Shown here piece by piece: positions 54,870 to 63,923 of a stretch of DNA of 64,000 nt. The stretch is from positions 221,569-285,568 of the forward strand of contig NZ_CANMVN010000007.1 of NCBI RefSeq assembly GCF_947501425.1. Direction: 5' to 3'. A program made the position numbers and the translations under genes. Origin of the DNA: an uncultured Psychroserpens sp. (GTDB lineage Bacteria > Bacteroidota > Bacteroidia > Flavobacteriales > Flavobacteriaceae). Under the pieces are notes generated by a model, which saw only the letters and a list, made by a program, of their open reading frames with translations, was not told the origin of the DNA and ran no database searches. The number at the start of each line of letters is the position of its first letter. Position 1 is the first letter of the stretch.

Positions 54870-55379
54870 ATGAAACACTTAAAAACCCTATTATTTGCAG
54901 CTATACTATTTGTTGGTACAACAAGTCTTGCAACAGCACAAAGTAAAGTTGCTCATATAAACACTACTGAACTTGTGCAGGCAATGCCAGAGATGAAAGC
55001 TGCACAGGCTGAGATCGAGAAGTTATCTAAAACCTACGATGTACAATACAAAGAAATGGTGACGACACTTCAAAATAAAGTTACTCAATATAGAGCTGAA
55101 GTTGAGACTAAGACAGAAGAAGAAAATAACAAGCGTGCTCAAGAAGTACAGCAAATGGAGCAAGGTATTCGTGAATTTCAAGCTCAGGCTCAAGAAGATT
55201 TAGGAAAGAAAGAAGCTGCTTTATTAAAGCCTATCTTTGAAAAAGCTAAAGCTGCAATTGATAAAGTTGCTAAAGCTCAAGGATTTCAATATGTATTAGA
55301 TTCTACTCAAGGTGGAGGTGTGCTTGTTGCTGCAGGAACAGATTTAATGGCTGATGTAAAGAAAGAATTAGGATTCTAA
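54870..55379 (+). CDS. skp: OmpH/Skp-family periplasmic chaperone
   Basis: 169 residues: signal peptide (MKHLKTLLFAAILFVGTTSLATA), then the OmpH core with KVAHINTTELVQAMPEMKAAQAEI, a helical middle and AKAQGFQYVLDSTQGGGVLVA. It holds unfolded outer-membrane proteins for BamA. Follows the long paralog by 33 nt and ends the operon. Confidence 0.9.
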   Translation: MKHLKTLLFAAILFVGTTSLATAQSKVAHINTTELVQAMPEMKAAQAEIEKLSKTYDVQYKEMVTTLQNKVTQYRAEVETKTEEENNKRAQEVQQMEQGIREFQAQAQEDLGKKEAALLKPIFEKAKAAIDKVAKAQGFQYVLDSTQGGGVLVAAGTDLMADVKKELGF

Positions 55380-55410
55380 TTAAAAGAATACTCAAAATAA
55401 ATAATCGAAG

Positions 55411-55437
55411 AAGCCACTTTTACTAAGTGGCTTTTTT
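55411..55437 (+). terminator. Terminator of the porG-bamA-skp operon
   Basis: AAGCCACTT/AAGTGGCTT stem followed by TTTTT. The T-run is directly joined to a -7 box (TATTTTTG, 55437-55444) that may serve murI. Confidence 0.85.
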
Positions 55438-55444
55438 ATTTTTG
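55437..55444 (+). promoter_or_regulatory. -7 element (TATTTTTG) of murI
   Basis: TAnnTTTG match 15 nt before the murI start, sharing its first bases with the upstream terminator T-tract. No TTG at the usual spacing. Confidence 0.4.
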
Positions 55445-55459
55445 TAAGTAGCATGTAAC

Positions 55460-56239
55460 ATGAGCACACAATCTATTGGCATATTTGATTCTGGAATAGG
55501 AGGCACATCTATCTTCAAAGAGATACATGCGCAACTACCTAATGAGCACACCATCTATTTAGCCGATAGCAAAAATGCTCCTTATGGCAACAAAAGTAAT
55601 ACTGAGATTATTGAGCTTAGTATTAAAAACACAGAACTACTTCTTGAGAAAAACTGTAAGCTGATTGTAGTAGCTTGTAATACAGCGACAACAAATGCTG
55701 TGAAATTATTGAGAGAGACCTACGATGTCCCTTTTATTGGTATCGAACCAGCAATTAAACCTGCTGCTTTAAATACGAAAACAAAAGCGGTAGGTATTCT
55801 TGCTACAAAAGGAACTTTAAGCAGTGAGTTATTTCATAATACTACAGATCTATACGCTAATGGTATCAAAATCATTGAACAGATTGGCGAAGGTATTGTT
55901 CCGTTAATAGAAACGGGGAAAACCAATAGTGATGAAATGAAAGCACTTTTACAAACCTATATGAAACCTATGCTTGAGGCCAATATAGATTATTTGGTTT
56001 TGGGTTGTACACACTATCCTTATCTCATACCTATGCTTTTAGAATTACTTCCTAAACACATCAAGATCATTGATTCAGGATTAGCTGTTGCGAAACAAAC
56101 TCACGCTGTTTTAAAGTTTCATAATCTTTTAAACACAAGCAACAAAACACCTGAGAACACATTTTATTCCAACGGAAATGTAGCAATCCTGAAAGCTATT
56201 TTAAATGATAGATTTTCCGTGAAGTACTTGGACTTTTAA
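55460..56239 (+). CDS. murI: Glutamate racemase
   Basis: 259 residues. Makes D-glutamate for peptidoglycan. The start has IGIFDSGIGG (Asp10, Ser11), the two catalytic cysteines are Cys73 (VVACNTAT) and Cys183 (LGCTHYP), and PYGNKS is present. Divergent in function but in synteny with the envelope cluster upstream. Confidence 0.96.
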   Translation: MSTQSIGIFDSGIGGTSIFKEIHAQLPNEHTIYLADSKNAPYGNKSNTEIIELSIKNTELLLEKNCKLIVVACNTATTNAVKLLRETYDVPFIGIEPAIKPAALNTKTKAVGILATKGTLSSELFHNTTDLYANGIKIIEQIGEGIVPLIETGKTNSDEMKALLQTYMKPMLEANIDYLVLGCTHYPYLIPMLLELLPKHIKIIDSGLAVAKQTHAVLKFHNLLNTSNKTPENTFYSNGNVAILKAILNDRFSVKYLDF

Positions 56240-56260
56240 AAATCTCCCTTTCCGAAGAAA

Positions 56261-56773
56261 TTATTTATACCAACCAGAATATTTGACGTAGTTATTGGCT
56301 ATTCGGTCTATCTCACCCGAAATTAACGCCTCACTAATATCTTTTACTTTTTTTGCAGGAACACCAGCATATATACTTCCAGATTCAATATGTGTGTTTT
56401 TAGTAACCACAGCTCCAGCAGCTATAATACTATTACTCTCCACCACACAATCATCCATAACAATACTTCCCATTCCAATTAATACATTATCATGAATGGT
56501 ACAACCATGAACAAGTGCATTATGACCAATAGACACATTATTTCCAATAGTAGTTGGCGATTTTTGATAAGTTGCATGAATCACTGCACCATCTTGCACA
56601 TTGACCTTATTACCCATTTTTATAAAATGGACATCGCCACGTATAACAGCATTAAACCATACGCTACAATGATTCCCCATGGTGACTTCTCCTACTATGG
56701 TTGCGTTTTCGGCTACAAAACAATCCTCTGGGATTTGTGGATGTTTGCCATTGACTGGCTTTATTATTGGCAC
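56261..56773 (-). CDS. Gamma-carbonic-anhydrase family protein (YrdA/PaaY-type)
   Basis: 170 residues of a left-handed beta-helix built from hexapeptide repeats (TIVGEV, VIRGDV, etc). Zinc ligands His66, His84 and His89 are placed as in Cam/YrdA, with RGDVHFIKMGNKVNVQDG conserved. Activity (CO2 hydration or another) is uncertain for this subgroup. Converges on murI with about 20 nt between the stops. Confidence 0.9.
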   Translation of the reverse strand: MPIIKPVNGKHPQIPEDCFVAENATIVGEVTMGNHCSVWFNAVIRGDVHFIKMGNKVNVQDGAVIHATYQKSPTTIGNNVSIGHNALVHGCTIHDNVLIGMGSIVMDDCVVESNSIIAAGAVVTKNTHIESGSIYAGVPAKKVKDISEALISGEIDRIANNYVKYSGWYK

Positions 56774-56859
56774 GTGTTAGTTTTTAGTTGAATTCAATTT
56801 TTATATTGTTTATACCATAATGCTACTCTGGTAGAAAAATTCCTGTATTAAAAAAAAGA

Positions 56860-57594
56860 TTACTTAAAGTAAGACAACAGATCAGATTTTTTAGAGGCAG
56901 ACACCATGACTTCTTTACCATTACTTAAAATCACACTTCCTCCTTTACCTTTCACGTATTTCCTTACCTCATTTACATTGACTAAATAACTTTTATGAAC
57001 TCTCGCAAAACTACTATCTCTTAGTGCTTCTTCAAAATACTTTAATGTTTTACTCACTAACTTCTTTTTGTTGTTGTTAAGATAGATCTCAGTATAGTTA
57101 TCATCTGCTTTACAATATAAGATGTCTGCTGTTTCTAGAATCTCAAACCCATCTTGCTGCGGAATGGTGATTTTTCCATTAACTGTATTTGTTTTTGGAA
57201 CCAATACCTGATCTTGTAATGCGTCTTCTTTTGTTTTAATTTCGGTAACATAATCTACAGCTTTAATAAGTTCATCTATGGATATAGGTTTCATCAAATA
57301 ATACGACGCATGAGCATTTAAAGCATCTATTGCATAGTGGTTGTACGCAGTTACAAAAATGGTTTCAAAGTCTATGTCTCCAACCTTTTCCAGCAAATCA
57401 AAAGCATTACCGTAAGGCATCTCAACATCAAGAAAAACAAGATCTAACTCATTATTTCTTATGAGTACTAAAGCCTCTTCAATATTAGAAGCTTCTCCCA
57501 ACACTTCAACATTAGGACAATACTTATTGAGGTAATTTTTCAGTATTGCTCTACTAGTTTCTTCGTCTTCTACAATTATGGATCTTAGTTTCAT
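56860..57594 (-). CDS. LytTR-family response regulator
   Basis: 244 residues: a receiver domain (phospho-acceptor Asp56 in VFLDVEMP; acidic pocket VEDEE, conserved Lys in LMKPIS) and a C-terminal LytTR DNA-binding domain (from about 145, with YCKADDNYTEIYL and FARVHKSYLVN). It is adjacent to the kinase by one base and forms a two-component pair. Confidence 0.93.
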   Translation of the reverse strand: MKLRSIIVEDEETSRAILKNYLNKYCPNVEVLGEASNIEEALVLIRNNELDLVFLDVEMPYGNAFDLLEKVGDIDFETIFVTAYNHYAIDALNAHASYYLMKPISIDELIKAVDYVTEIKTKEDALQDQVLVPKTNTVNGKITIPQQDGFEILETADILYCKADDNYTEIYLNNNKKKLVSKTLKYFEEALRDSSFARVHKSYLVNVNEVRKYVKGKGGSVILSNGKEVMVSASKKSDLLSYFK

Positions 57595-59757
57595 TTAGTC
57601 TTTTTTTAATGTTACAACAACTTTGGTACCGACATCTTCAGCGTCCTGGTAATCGTCAATAAATACGTCAACTTTATCTTTGTACATATCGTTAAGAATA
57701 GCAACACGCTTTTTGATATTACCCATTCCTTTAGATTTTTGTTTTTGCTGATTAGCTGTTTTTAAATCTTTAGATCGTGTTCTTCCAATTCCGTCATCTG
57801 CTACAGTTATACTTATTTCGGTGTCACTTTTCTTTGAAATAGTGATCTGTAAGTGTCCTTTTTCAGTTTTATAACGCAGTCCGTGCCATACCGCATTTTC
57901 TATATAGGGTTGTAATAGCATTGGCGGAATTTGATATTCACCAACCATTACATCGTCATCCACTTTTATATTGTAGTCAAACTTATCCTGGAATCTAAAA
58001 TGCTCTAGCTTGGTATAAAGATCAAGTAACTCAATTTCTTTTTCCAGTGGAATAAAATCCTCCTCACTGTTCTCTAAAACCGCCCTCATTAAATGTGAGA
58101 AATCTGATAAATATTTATTAGCAGTGCGTTCGTCATTAGTCGCAATAAAACTATTAACAGAGTTCAAAGCATTAAATATAAAGTGAGGATTCATCTGACT
58201 TCTCAATGATTTTAAAGCCAGCAAGTTATTAGCCAATCGTTGTTGTTTGATATATTTGAACATAAAAAACCCTGTAATTAGAAGTAATACCATTCCTGTG
58301 ATCAAGGAATAGATGATAAGCTTCTGATTTTTATTTCGTTCACTAGCTAAACTTGTAATAAGTTTACGGTCGCCTACTAAACTTGTAATACGGTTTTGTT
58401 GCTCTATAATATTTCGTCTAAAAATATCTGCTTGTGATAGTTCTTGTTCTCGCTTGATATACAACTCGTCAACAACATTTTTATACTCTTCAAAAGCTAG
58501 TCTCGCTTTATCAAAATCGCCAGCATCTGCATATACATCAGATATTTTCTTTGTGGCATCTTTTTTAACTACCAAATCTCCTTTAGCATCGGCTTCATCC
58601 CTACTTTTTTCAAGATAAGGGATAGCATTAACGTAGTCTTTCTGTAAAAAGTAAGCATTACCAATCTTATAATTTTGCTTCTGTAAAGTTAGAGGACTTT
58701 CATTCTCCATTACTGAGTCTCGCTCCACTTCTTTCACATCTTCAATAATCTGCTTTCTAAGTTCTATTTCTTCGGAATAATTACGACTTGTATTTTGAAA
58801 ATCAGCAACTGTGACTTTCTCTTCTAAGGCTCTTTTTTTTGTTTCTTTTTCTGCCAGATTAAGTGAATTATTAAAAAAGCCTTTTGCTTTATCTATTCGT
58901 CCATCACTATTGTAAGCTTGAGCAATTTTAGAGTTAAGATCTACAATTTTGGGTTTAATTAGGTGTTTGTTTGCAATATCTAATCCTGTCTTATAAGCAT
59001 CTACTGAAGATTCGTAGTTTTTGATTCTAAAATAAGTATCTCCAAGTCCTTCATATAGCATAACTTTTTGATAATTATTCAGCGATTCGTTTTTAAGCGC
59101 ATTATAGGTCTCTATACTTTCTTGATAGTTTTTATTACGTCCGTAAGCCTCTGCTAAGGCTAATTTGGTTTCATTGGTTTCTACATTTTGCAAACTCAAT
59201 CTGTAATTGACAACCGCCAAATCATATTGTTTCCAATGCATGTATACATCGCCTAAGATAACATAAGCTTCTGCATTCTCTTTTTGAGAAGTACTCTTTG
59301 ACAAAGCCTCACCAACAAACATAATACTTTTATCTACATCTACTTTTTTATACTTTCCAACCGAATCTATCAGAGCATTAAAAGCTTTCGTATCTTTTTT
59401 AAAACTCGTTTGCTTTGGTTTTGCTTCGGCAGGTTCTACCACTACATTAATAATATCATTATCAACAATAATGTAGTAGAGTGTTTCAAAATCTTTATGC
59501 CTAACAATCAATTCGTCTCCTATACGAGCTTTAATAATAAAAGAGCCATTAGCATCAGTCATTGTGTAAGCACCACCATTGATTTCAATATTTACCTTTG
59601 GAATGGCTTTATACGTATCATTTTCTCTTACCGAACCTTTAATGGACAAAAAAGGGTTTTTCAACTCTTCTTTATCTACACGATTTTGTTGTGCTATTAC
59701 ATTTCCGAAAGAAAAAAATAATAGAAAGAACAGACTATATGTTAGTATTTTATTCAT
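57595..59757 (-). CDS. TPR sensor histidine kinase with a carboxypeptidase-regulatory N-terminal domain
   Basis: 720 residues: signal peptide, CarboxypepD_reg-like domain (about 38-110, with a TDANGSFIIKARIG turn), TPR repeats (about 160-430), a single membrane segment (481-501) and a LytS-type kinase (His525 in QMNPHFIFNALNSVN, an N-box around PPMLLQPYIENAVWHG, and the GIGRTRSKD ATP lid). The N-terminal domain is unusual in a kinase. Cognate of the LytTR regulator. Confidence 0.9.
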   Translation of the reverse strand: MNKILTYSLFFLLFFSFGNVIAQQNRVDKEELKNPFLSIKGSVRENDTYKAIPKVNIEINGGAYTMTDANGSFIIKARIGDELIVRHKDFETLYYIIVDNDIINVVVEPAEAKPKQTSFKKDTKAFNALIDSVGKYKKVDVDKSIMFVGEALSKSTSQKENAEAYVILGDVYMHWKQYDLAVVNYRLSLQNVETNETKLALAEAYGRNKNYQESIETYNALKNESLNNYQKVMLYEGLGDTYFRIKNYESSVDAYKTGLDIANKHLIKPKIVDLNSKIAQAYNSDGRIDKAKGFFNNSLNLAEKETKKRALEEKVTVADFQNTSRNYSEEIELRKQIIEDVKEVERDSVMENESPLTLQKQNYKIGNAYFLQKDYVNAIPYLEKSRDEADAKGDLVVKKDATKKISDVYADAGDFDKARLAFEEYKNVVDELYIKREQELSQADIFRRNIIEQQNRITSLVGDRKLITSLASERNKNQKLIIYSLITGMVLLLITGFFMFKYIKQQRLANNLLALKSLRSQMNPHFIFNALNSVNSFIATNDERTANKYLSDFSHLMRAVLENSEEDFIPLEKEIELLDLYTKLEHFRFQDKFDYNIKVDDDVMVGEYQIPPMLLQPYIENAVWHGLRYKTEKGHLQITISKKSDTEISITVADDGIGRTRSKDLKTANQQKQKSKGMGNIKKRVAILNDMYKDKVDVFIDDYQDAEDVGTKVVVTLKKD

Positions 59758-59969
59758 TAATAGGTTTTCAATGGATTAAACTTACACACTTTAATTGATT
59801 AAATAAAATGGACAACTGCTACACGTCTTGAAGTTTCTGCCTTAATGTAGGTGTTTACTAAGCTAAAACCTCTTTTCACGCATTCATAATACACACTCAC
59901 TCATTATTCATTTTTATTAAAAAAAGATCCTATTAGGTTTACCCTGTTAATCAAAAATCGAAAAAAATA
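59758..59969. other. 212-nt divergent intergenic region
   Basis: AT-rich spacer between the kinase and the SIMPL gene; no open frame or consensus promoter box was found. It must hold both promoters. Confidence 0.5.
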
Positions 59970-60989
59970 ATGAAAAATTATGCCCTAAGCATACTACTAG
60001 TCGTTTTATGTACTTTAATGACAAATGCGCAACACAAAGGAAACTATGATCAAATATCAAGACAGAATATTTTACATTCTGGCAATGCTACAATCTATAA
60101 TCCTACAGTTCAGCAACAAATCAACAAGGTATTAAGCCCATCAACCTCAGTATTCATCGATGTAAAAGCACTTCAAAATGTAGAAGCTACAACTTACACT
60201 GCAATCTTTAATGTATCGCAAATTGGTGCAACTGCAGATAGTACTAATTTATTAATGAATGAACGTATAGATAAAGTCAAAAACCAATTAAAATCTTTAG
60301 GCATTACAGAAGATAACTTTGCTATTGATGTGATTTCTTTTGTTCCTAATTATGAGATCGAAATTCAAAAAAAACTGTTCAGTAAAACCTATACTGAAGT
60401 GCCTAACGGGTTCGAGTTACAACAAAATCTACACATTCAGTTTACAAAAACCAATCAGTTTGAAAGTATTTTAACTGCTTGTGCGAAAAGTGAAATTTAC
60501 AATCTGATAAAGGTTGATTACTACATTGAAAATATAGCTGAAGTGTATAAAAATCTTCAAACAAAACTTTTAAAGCTTATCGAAGAAAAGAAAGCCTATT
60601 ATAAAGTTTTAGGCTTTGATTTGGCCAATTATAATGTTGCAATAGCAGACGATCAATATTGTTATTTTCCAAAAGACTTTTATCAAAGCTATCAAGCCTT
60701 TAACAGCGTGTCATTTGAAGCTATTAAGAAGAAAAAAGGAGTTACATCAGCCAAAAAGCAAACCTCATATTATTACCAACCGCTATCCTATGAAAACTAC
60801 GATGTTGTTGTAAATCCTTCCATTTTAGAACCTGTGGTACAAATTGGAATGAATATTAGACTTCAATATACACCTAAACCAATAGAAGAAGGACCAAAAC
60901 CTATTGTTAAAACTGAAATAAAGCACAAATACTACGTCGTATCTCCTAATGGAACACTAGATATAAAAGCATTAAATACCAATAATTAA
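59970..60989 (+). CDS. Exported SIMPL (DUF541)-like protein
   Basis: 339 residues: signal peptide (MKNYALSILLVVLCTLMTNAQ) and a SIMPL-type alpha/beta core (about residues 55-190: YTAIFNVSQIGATADSTNLLMNERIDKVKNQLKSLGI, then DNFAIDVISFVP). A second half is less conserved and ends in a Pro/Lys segment. SIMPL proteins are periplasmic or extracellular and of unsettled function. The rhodanese gene follows 4 nt later. Confidence 0.72.
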   Translation: MKNYALSILLVVLCTLMTNAQHKGNYDQISRQNILHSGNATIYNPTVQQQINKVLSPSTSVFIDVKALQNVEATTYTAIFNVSQIGATADSTNLLMNERIDKVKNQLKSLGITEDNFAIDVISFVPNYEIEIQKKLFSKTYTEVPNGFELQQNLHIQFTKTNQFESILTACAKSEIYNLIKVDYYIENIAEVYKNLQTKLLKLIEEKKAYYKVLGFDLANYNVAIADDQYCYFPKDFYQSYQAFNSVSFEAIKKKKGVTSAKKQTSYYYQPLSYENYDVVVNPSILEPVVQIGMNIRLQYTPKPIEEGPKPIVKTEIKHKYYVVSPNGTLDIKALNTNN

Positions 60990-60993
60990 TAGT

Positions 60994-61575
60994 ATGAAAA
61001 CAACTGCATTATTCTTGTTTATGTTCATCATGATGAACTCAACAACAGATCAAAGACCTGCCGAATTTAAAAAGGCTAAAGTGAGCTATTCTGATTTTGA
61101 AACTTTAGTGAAAAAGGTAAAAAAACATCGTAAAAACAGATTGATTAGCTGTGCGGAATTCGTAAAGAAAAGCCAAATGGATGGTGTTGTTATTTTAGAT
61201 ACACGTTCTAAACAAATGTATGATAGAAAACATATTAAGGGAGCTATTCATTTAAATTTTTCCGACTTCACTCAGGATAATCTTGCTGAACTAATTCCTG
61301 ATGAAAACACAACCATACTAATTTACTGCAACAATAATTTCAGTGGAGATGAAATTAATTTTGCAAGTAAAGTCGCTTTACCAAAAAGTAAGCAAAAACA
61401 AATCGAAAAAGAGAAAAAAAGAGCCATTACTCTGGCACTAAACATTCCAACCTATATCAATTTATATGGATATGGTTATCAAAATGTATACGAATTAGCA
61501 GAACTCATATCAATTTATGATCAAAGAATAACCTATGAAGGTTCTACGATACAACAAAAGACCGTTAATAATTAA
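60994..61575 (+). CDS. Exported rhodanese-like protein
   Basis: 193 residues, short signal-like N-terminus (MKTTALFLFMFIMM). One rhodanese domain (about 65-170): LDTRSKQMYDRKHIKGAIHLNF, the active-site loop YCNNNFSGDE with one Cys, and GYGYQNVYEL. The loop is not the usual six-residue CRxGxR form. Sulfurtransferase activity is uncertain. Lies in a run with the SIMPL and vWA genes. Confidence 0.8.
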   Translation: MKTTALFLFMFIMMNSTTDQRPAEFKKAKVSYSDFETLVKKVKKHRKNRLISCAEFVKKSQMDGVVILDTRSKQMYDRKHIKGAIHLNFSDFTQDNLAELIPDENTTILIYCNNNFSGDEINFASKVALPKSKQKQIEKEKKRAITLALNIPTYINLYGYGYQNVYELAELISIYDQRITYEGSTIQQKTVNN

Positions 61576-61585
61576 ATATAAACCC

Positions 61586-62740
61586 ATGAAAACAATACTT
61601 AAAACATTCGCAATCTCATTGTTCATGATTAGTTTTTTATCATGCAACGCCAATGATAAAAAGACAACTAAGGACATGGCTATGGCCGAAACTAAAACTC
61701 ATCATCCTAATAAACAATTTATCAAAGTAGCCTTATTACTGGATACTAGTAATAGTATGGACGGACTTATTGACCAAGCTAAAGCACAACTCTGGGATAT
61801 TGTTAATGAATTATCATATGCCAAGTGCGGAACGAATAAACCTAACCTCCAAATTGCACTTTATGAATACGGAAACGATAACCTTAATGGAGAGGAAGGA
61901 TTTATAAGACAAGTACTTGCTTTTAGTGATGACCTTGATGAAATCTCTAAACAGTTGTTTTCATTAACAACTAATGGTGGAAATGAATACTGTGGTCAAG
62001 TCATTCAAACGTCGTTAAATCAATTAAATTGGGGAAAGAATGAAGATGACCTAAAGCTCATTTTTATAGCAGGAAACGAACCTTTTTCACAAGGAAAAAT
62101 AAACTATCAGGATGCAGCTAAACAAGCGCATAAAAATGATGTTAGTGTCAATACAATATTTTGTGGCGATTACAATCAAGGCATAGCAACCTATTGGAAA
62201 GATGGTGCAGATTTATCACATGGTGATTATATGGCTATTAACCATAATCATTCAACCACTTATGTAGCGACACCATATGATGACAAAATTTTGAAGCTTA
62301 ACCAAAACCTAAACAAAACCTATGTAGCCTATGGTAGTGCTGGACGAAAAAAAATGGAGCTGCAAGCAGAACAAGATGCCAATGCTATGGGTTACAGCGA
62401 AGAAAATGCCGTAAGTAGAACCGTAAGTAAAAGTTCTCATTTGTATAAAAACTCAACATGGGACCTAGTAGATGCTACAAAAGATAAAACGTTCAAATAT
62501 CAAGACTTAAAAAAAGAAGAGTTACCACAAGAACTCAAAGACAAAAGCGTTTCAGAAATAAAACAATACATTAGCTATAAACGTAAAGAGCGTCAACAAA
62601 TACAAAATGAAATTCAGCAATTGAATGAAAAACGCAGATTGTATTTAAAGTCCCAAGAAACAGAACGTAATAACGGATTAGAAAACGCTATGATCAAAGC
62701 CATTAAAACGCAAGCCAAACAAAAGAAATACACTTGGTAA
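61586..62740 (+). CDS. vWA-domain lipoprotein
   Basis: 384 residues from 61586: lipobox ISFLSC, then a von Willebrand factor A domain (about 45-225) with MIDAS DTSNS, a Thr in LTTNGGNEYCG and IFIAGNEP; a basic helical C-terminal tail (SYKRKERQQIQNEIQQLNEKRR) follows. It probably binds a protein ligand through the metal site. The upstream part of the open frame (from 61535) overlaps the rhodanese gene and is not used. Confidence 0.83.
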   Translation: MKTILKTFAISLFMISFLSCNANDKKTTKDMAMAETKTHHPNKQFIKVALLLDTSNSMDGLIDQAKAQLWDIVNELSYAKCGTNKPNLQIALYEYGNDNLNGEEGFIRQVLAFSDDLDEISKQLFSLTTNGGNEYCGQVIQTSLNQLNWGKNEDDLKLIFIAGNEPFSQGKINYQDAAKQAHKNDVSVNTIFCGDYNQGIATYWKDGADLSHGDYMAINHNHSTTYVATPYDDKILKLNQNLNKTYVAYGSAGRKKMELQAEQDANAMGYSEENAVSRTVSKSSHLYKNSTWDLVDATKDKTFKYQDLKKEELPQELKDKSVSEIKQYISYKRKERQQIQNEIQQLNEKRRLYLKSQETERNNGLENAMIKAIKTQAKQKKYTW

Positions 62741-62748
62741 TATTAACT

Positions 62749-62857
62749 GGGCGTTACACTCTTTAAATCTAACTCATTTAAAGAGTGTCGCGCTCTCGGT
62801 AGTCGCTTCCAAACAAAACAGTTTGGAGAGCTTCAACAATACCTCCATCGCTAACGC
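62749..62857. repeat. Structured intergenic element bounded by GCGTTA/TAACGC
   Basis: 109 nt starting GGGCGTTACAC and ending TCGCTAACGC, whose ends are inverted repeats. Inside are a 13-bp hairpin (62756-62768 with 62776-62788) and a 7-bp hairpin (62808-62814 with 62821-62827). It resembles dispersed intergenic elements I recall from Flavobacteriaceae genomes. Only one copy occurs here. Confidence 0.55.
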
Positions 62858-62886
62858 AAAAAGTCTCGATACTATCGAGACTTTTA
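62858..62886. terminator. Bidirectional terminator
   Basis: A 9-bp stem AGTCTCGAT/ATCGAGACT with a 3-nt loop, A-rich before and TTTTA after. It lies between the convergent vWA and PorP/SprF genes. Confidence 0.85.
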
Positions 62887-62908
62887 TGTTATATTTTAAA
62901 TACTTGAC

Positions 62909-63916
62909 TTAGTTAACTGCCGGACAGTTACACTCATACTTCTCTCGTCTACAATTGAAGTTATACCCAAGTGTGATTTGATGGAAACCACCATTGTTAA
63001 ACACAACAGAATTGGCTTGATAAGAATAGGTGTAAGCAAAAACAAAATTGTTGTAATCTACACCAACAAAAGGAGTAAAGTACTGTAGTTTTTGACTGCT
63101 TACTCCAGAACCATCTAAAAACTCTGCACCATCTAAACTTCTTCTGTAAGATAATCCACCCCAAAGTTTACCAAAATCCATAGTTTTATAAGCCTTCGCA
63201 TTGATATCAATTGAAGCCTCTTCTGTAGCATCACGATACATAAACATGATAGAAGGTTCAAAACTCCAATCGCTATTATACTTACTAAACGTATTTCCTG
63301 CAGAAAACAAATAGGTTCTTAAGTTATCATAACTTAATCCTTGCTCATTAAAGTTGATTCCATCATTATTTAAAACATTCTTAACAGTTGCGTGTGCATA
63401 GAAATCAATTAAGTGATATGAAAATCCAAAATCGACATTAAAGTTGGTAGCACTTTGTTCTATTCCTGCAATAATTGGGTCAAAACCGTCAGCTAAAAAT
63501 TCGGTTTCATCTAATTTATACTGAATGAATCCAGCACTTAATCCAAACGATAACATATTAAGATCGATTTCATTTCTTGAAAACATCAAATGGTGTGCAT
63601 AAGTTAAATATGCACCAGTTTGTGAATGGTATCCATTTTTATCATTATACACTATAGCACCTAGGGCAGATGGAGAATCTCCTAGCCTACTATTAATACT
63701 TAGCGTTTGTAGATTAGGCGCTTCCTCTTGACCAAACCACTGAGCCCTAGCAGTCAATCTAACTTTAGCACAATTTGCTACTCCAGCCATAGATGGATGA
63801 ATGAGATAATAATTATCTGTTAAATAATCTGAATAAATGGGTAATCCTTCTTGAGCTGTCCCAATAAATGAGAACAGTGCCATACTTGCTATTAAGCAAT
63901 ACTTTTTTAGATTCAT
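62909..63916 (-). CDS. PorP/SprF-family type IX secretion outer-membrane protein
   Basis: 335 residues: signal peptide (MNLKKYCLIASMALFSFIGTAQ) and a barrel of aromatic strands. The opening block after it (EGLPIYSDYLTDNYYLIHPSMAGVANCAKVRLTARAQW) is the PorP/SprF signature. SprF-type proteins serve a specific cell-surface adhesin, usually encoded immediately upstream, as here with the partial gene at 63924. Ends with CRREKYECNCP. Confidence 0.92.
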   Translation of the reverse strand: MNLKKYCLIASMALFSFIGTAQEGLPIYSDYLTDNYYLIHPSMAGVANCAKVRLTARAQWFGQEEAPNLQTLSINSRLGDSPSALGAIVYNDKNGYHSQTGAYLTYAHHLMFSRNEIDLNMLSFGLSAGFIQYKLDETEFLADGFDPIIAGIEQSATNFNVDFGFSYHLIDFYAHATVKNVLNNDGINFNEQGLSYDNLRTYLFSAGNTFSKYNSDWSFEPSIMFMYRDATEEASIDINAKAYKTMDFGKLWGGLSYRRSLDGAEFLDGSGVSSQKLQYFTPFVGVDYNNFVFAYTYSYQANSVVFNNGGFHQITLGYNFNCRREKYECNCPAVN

Positions 63917-63923
63917 ATTGATT

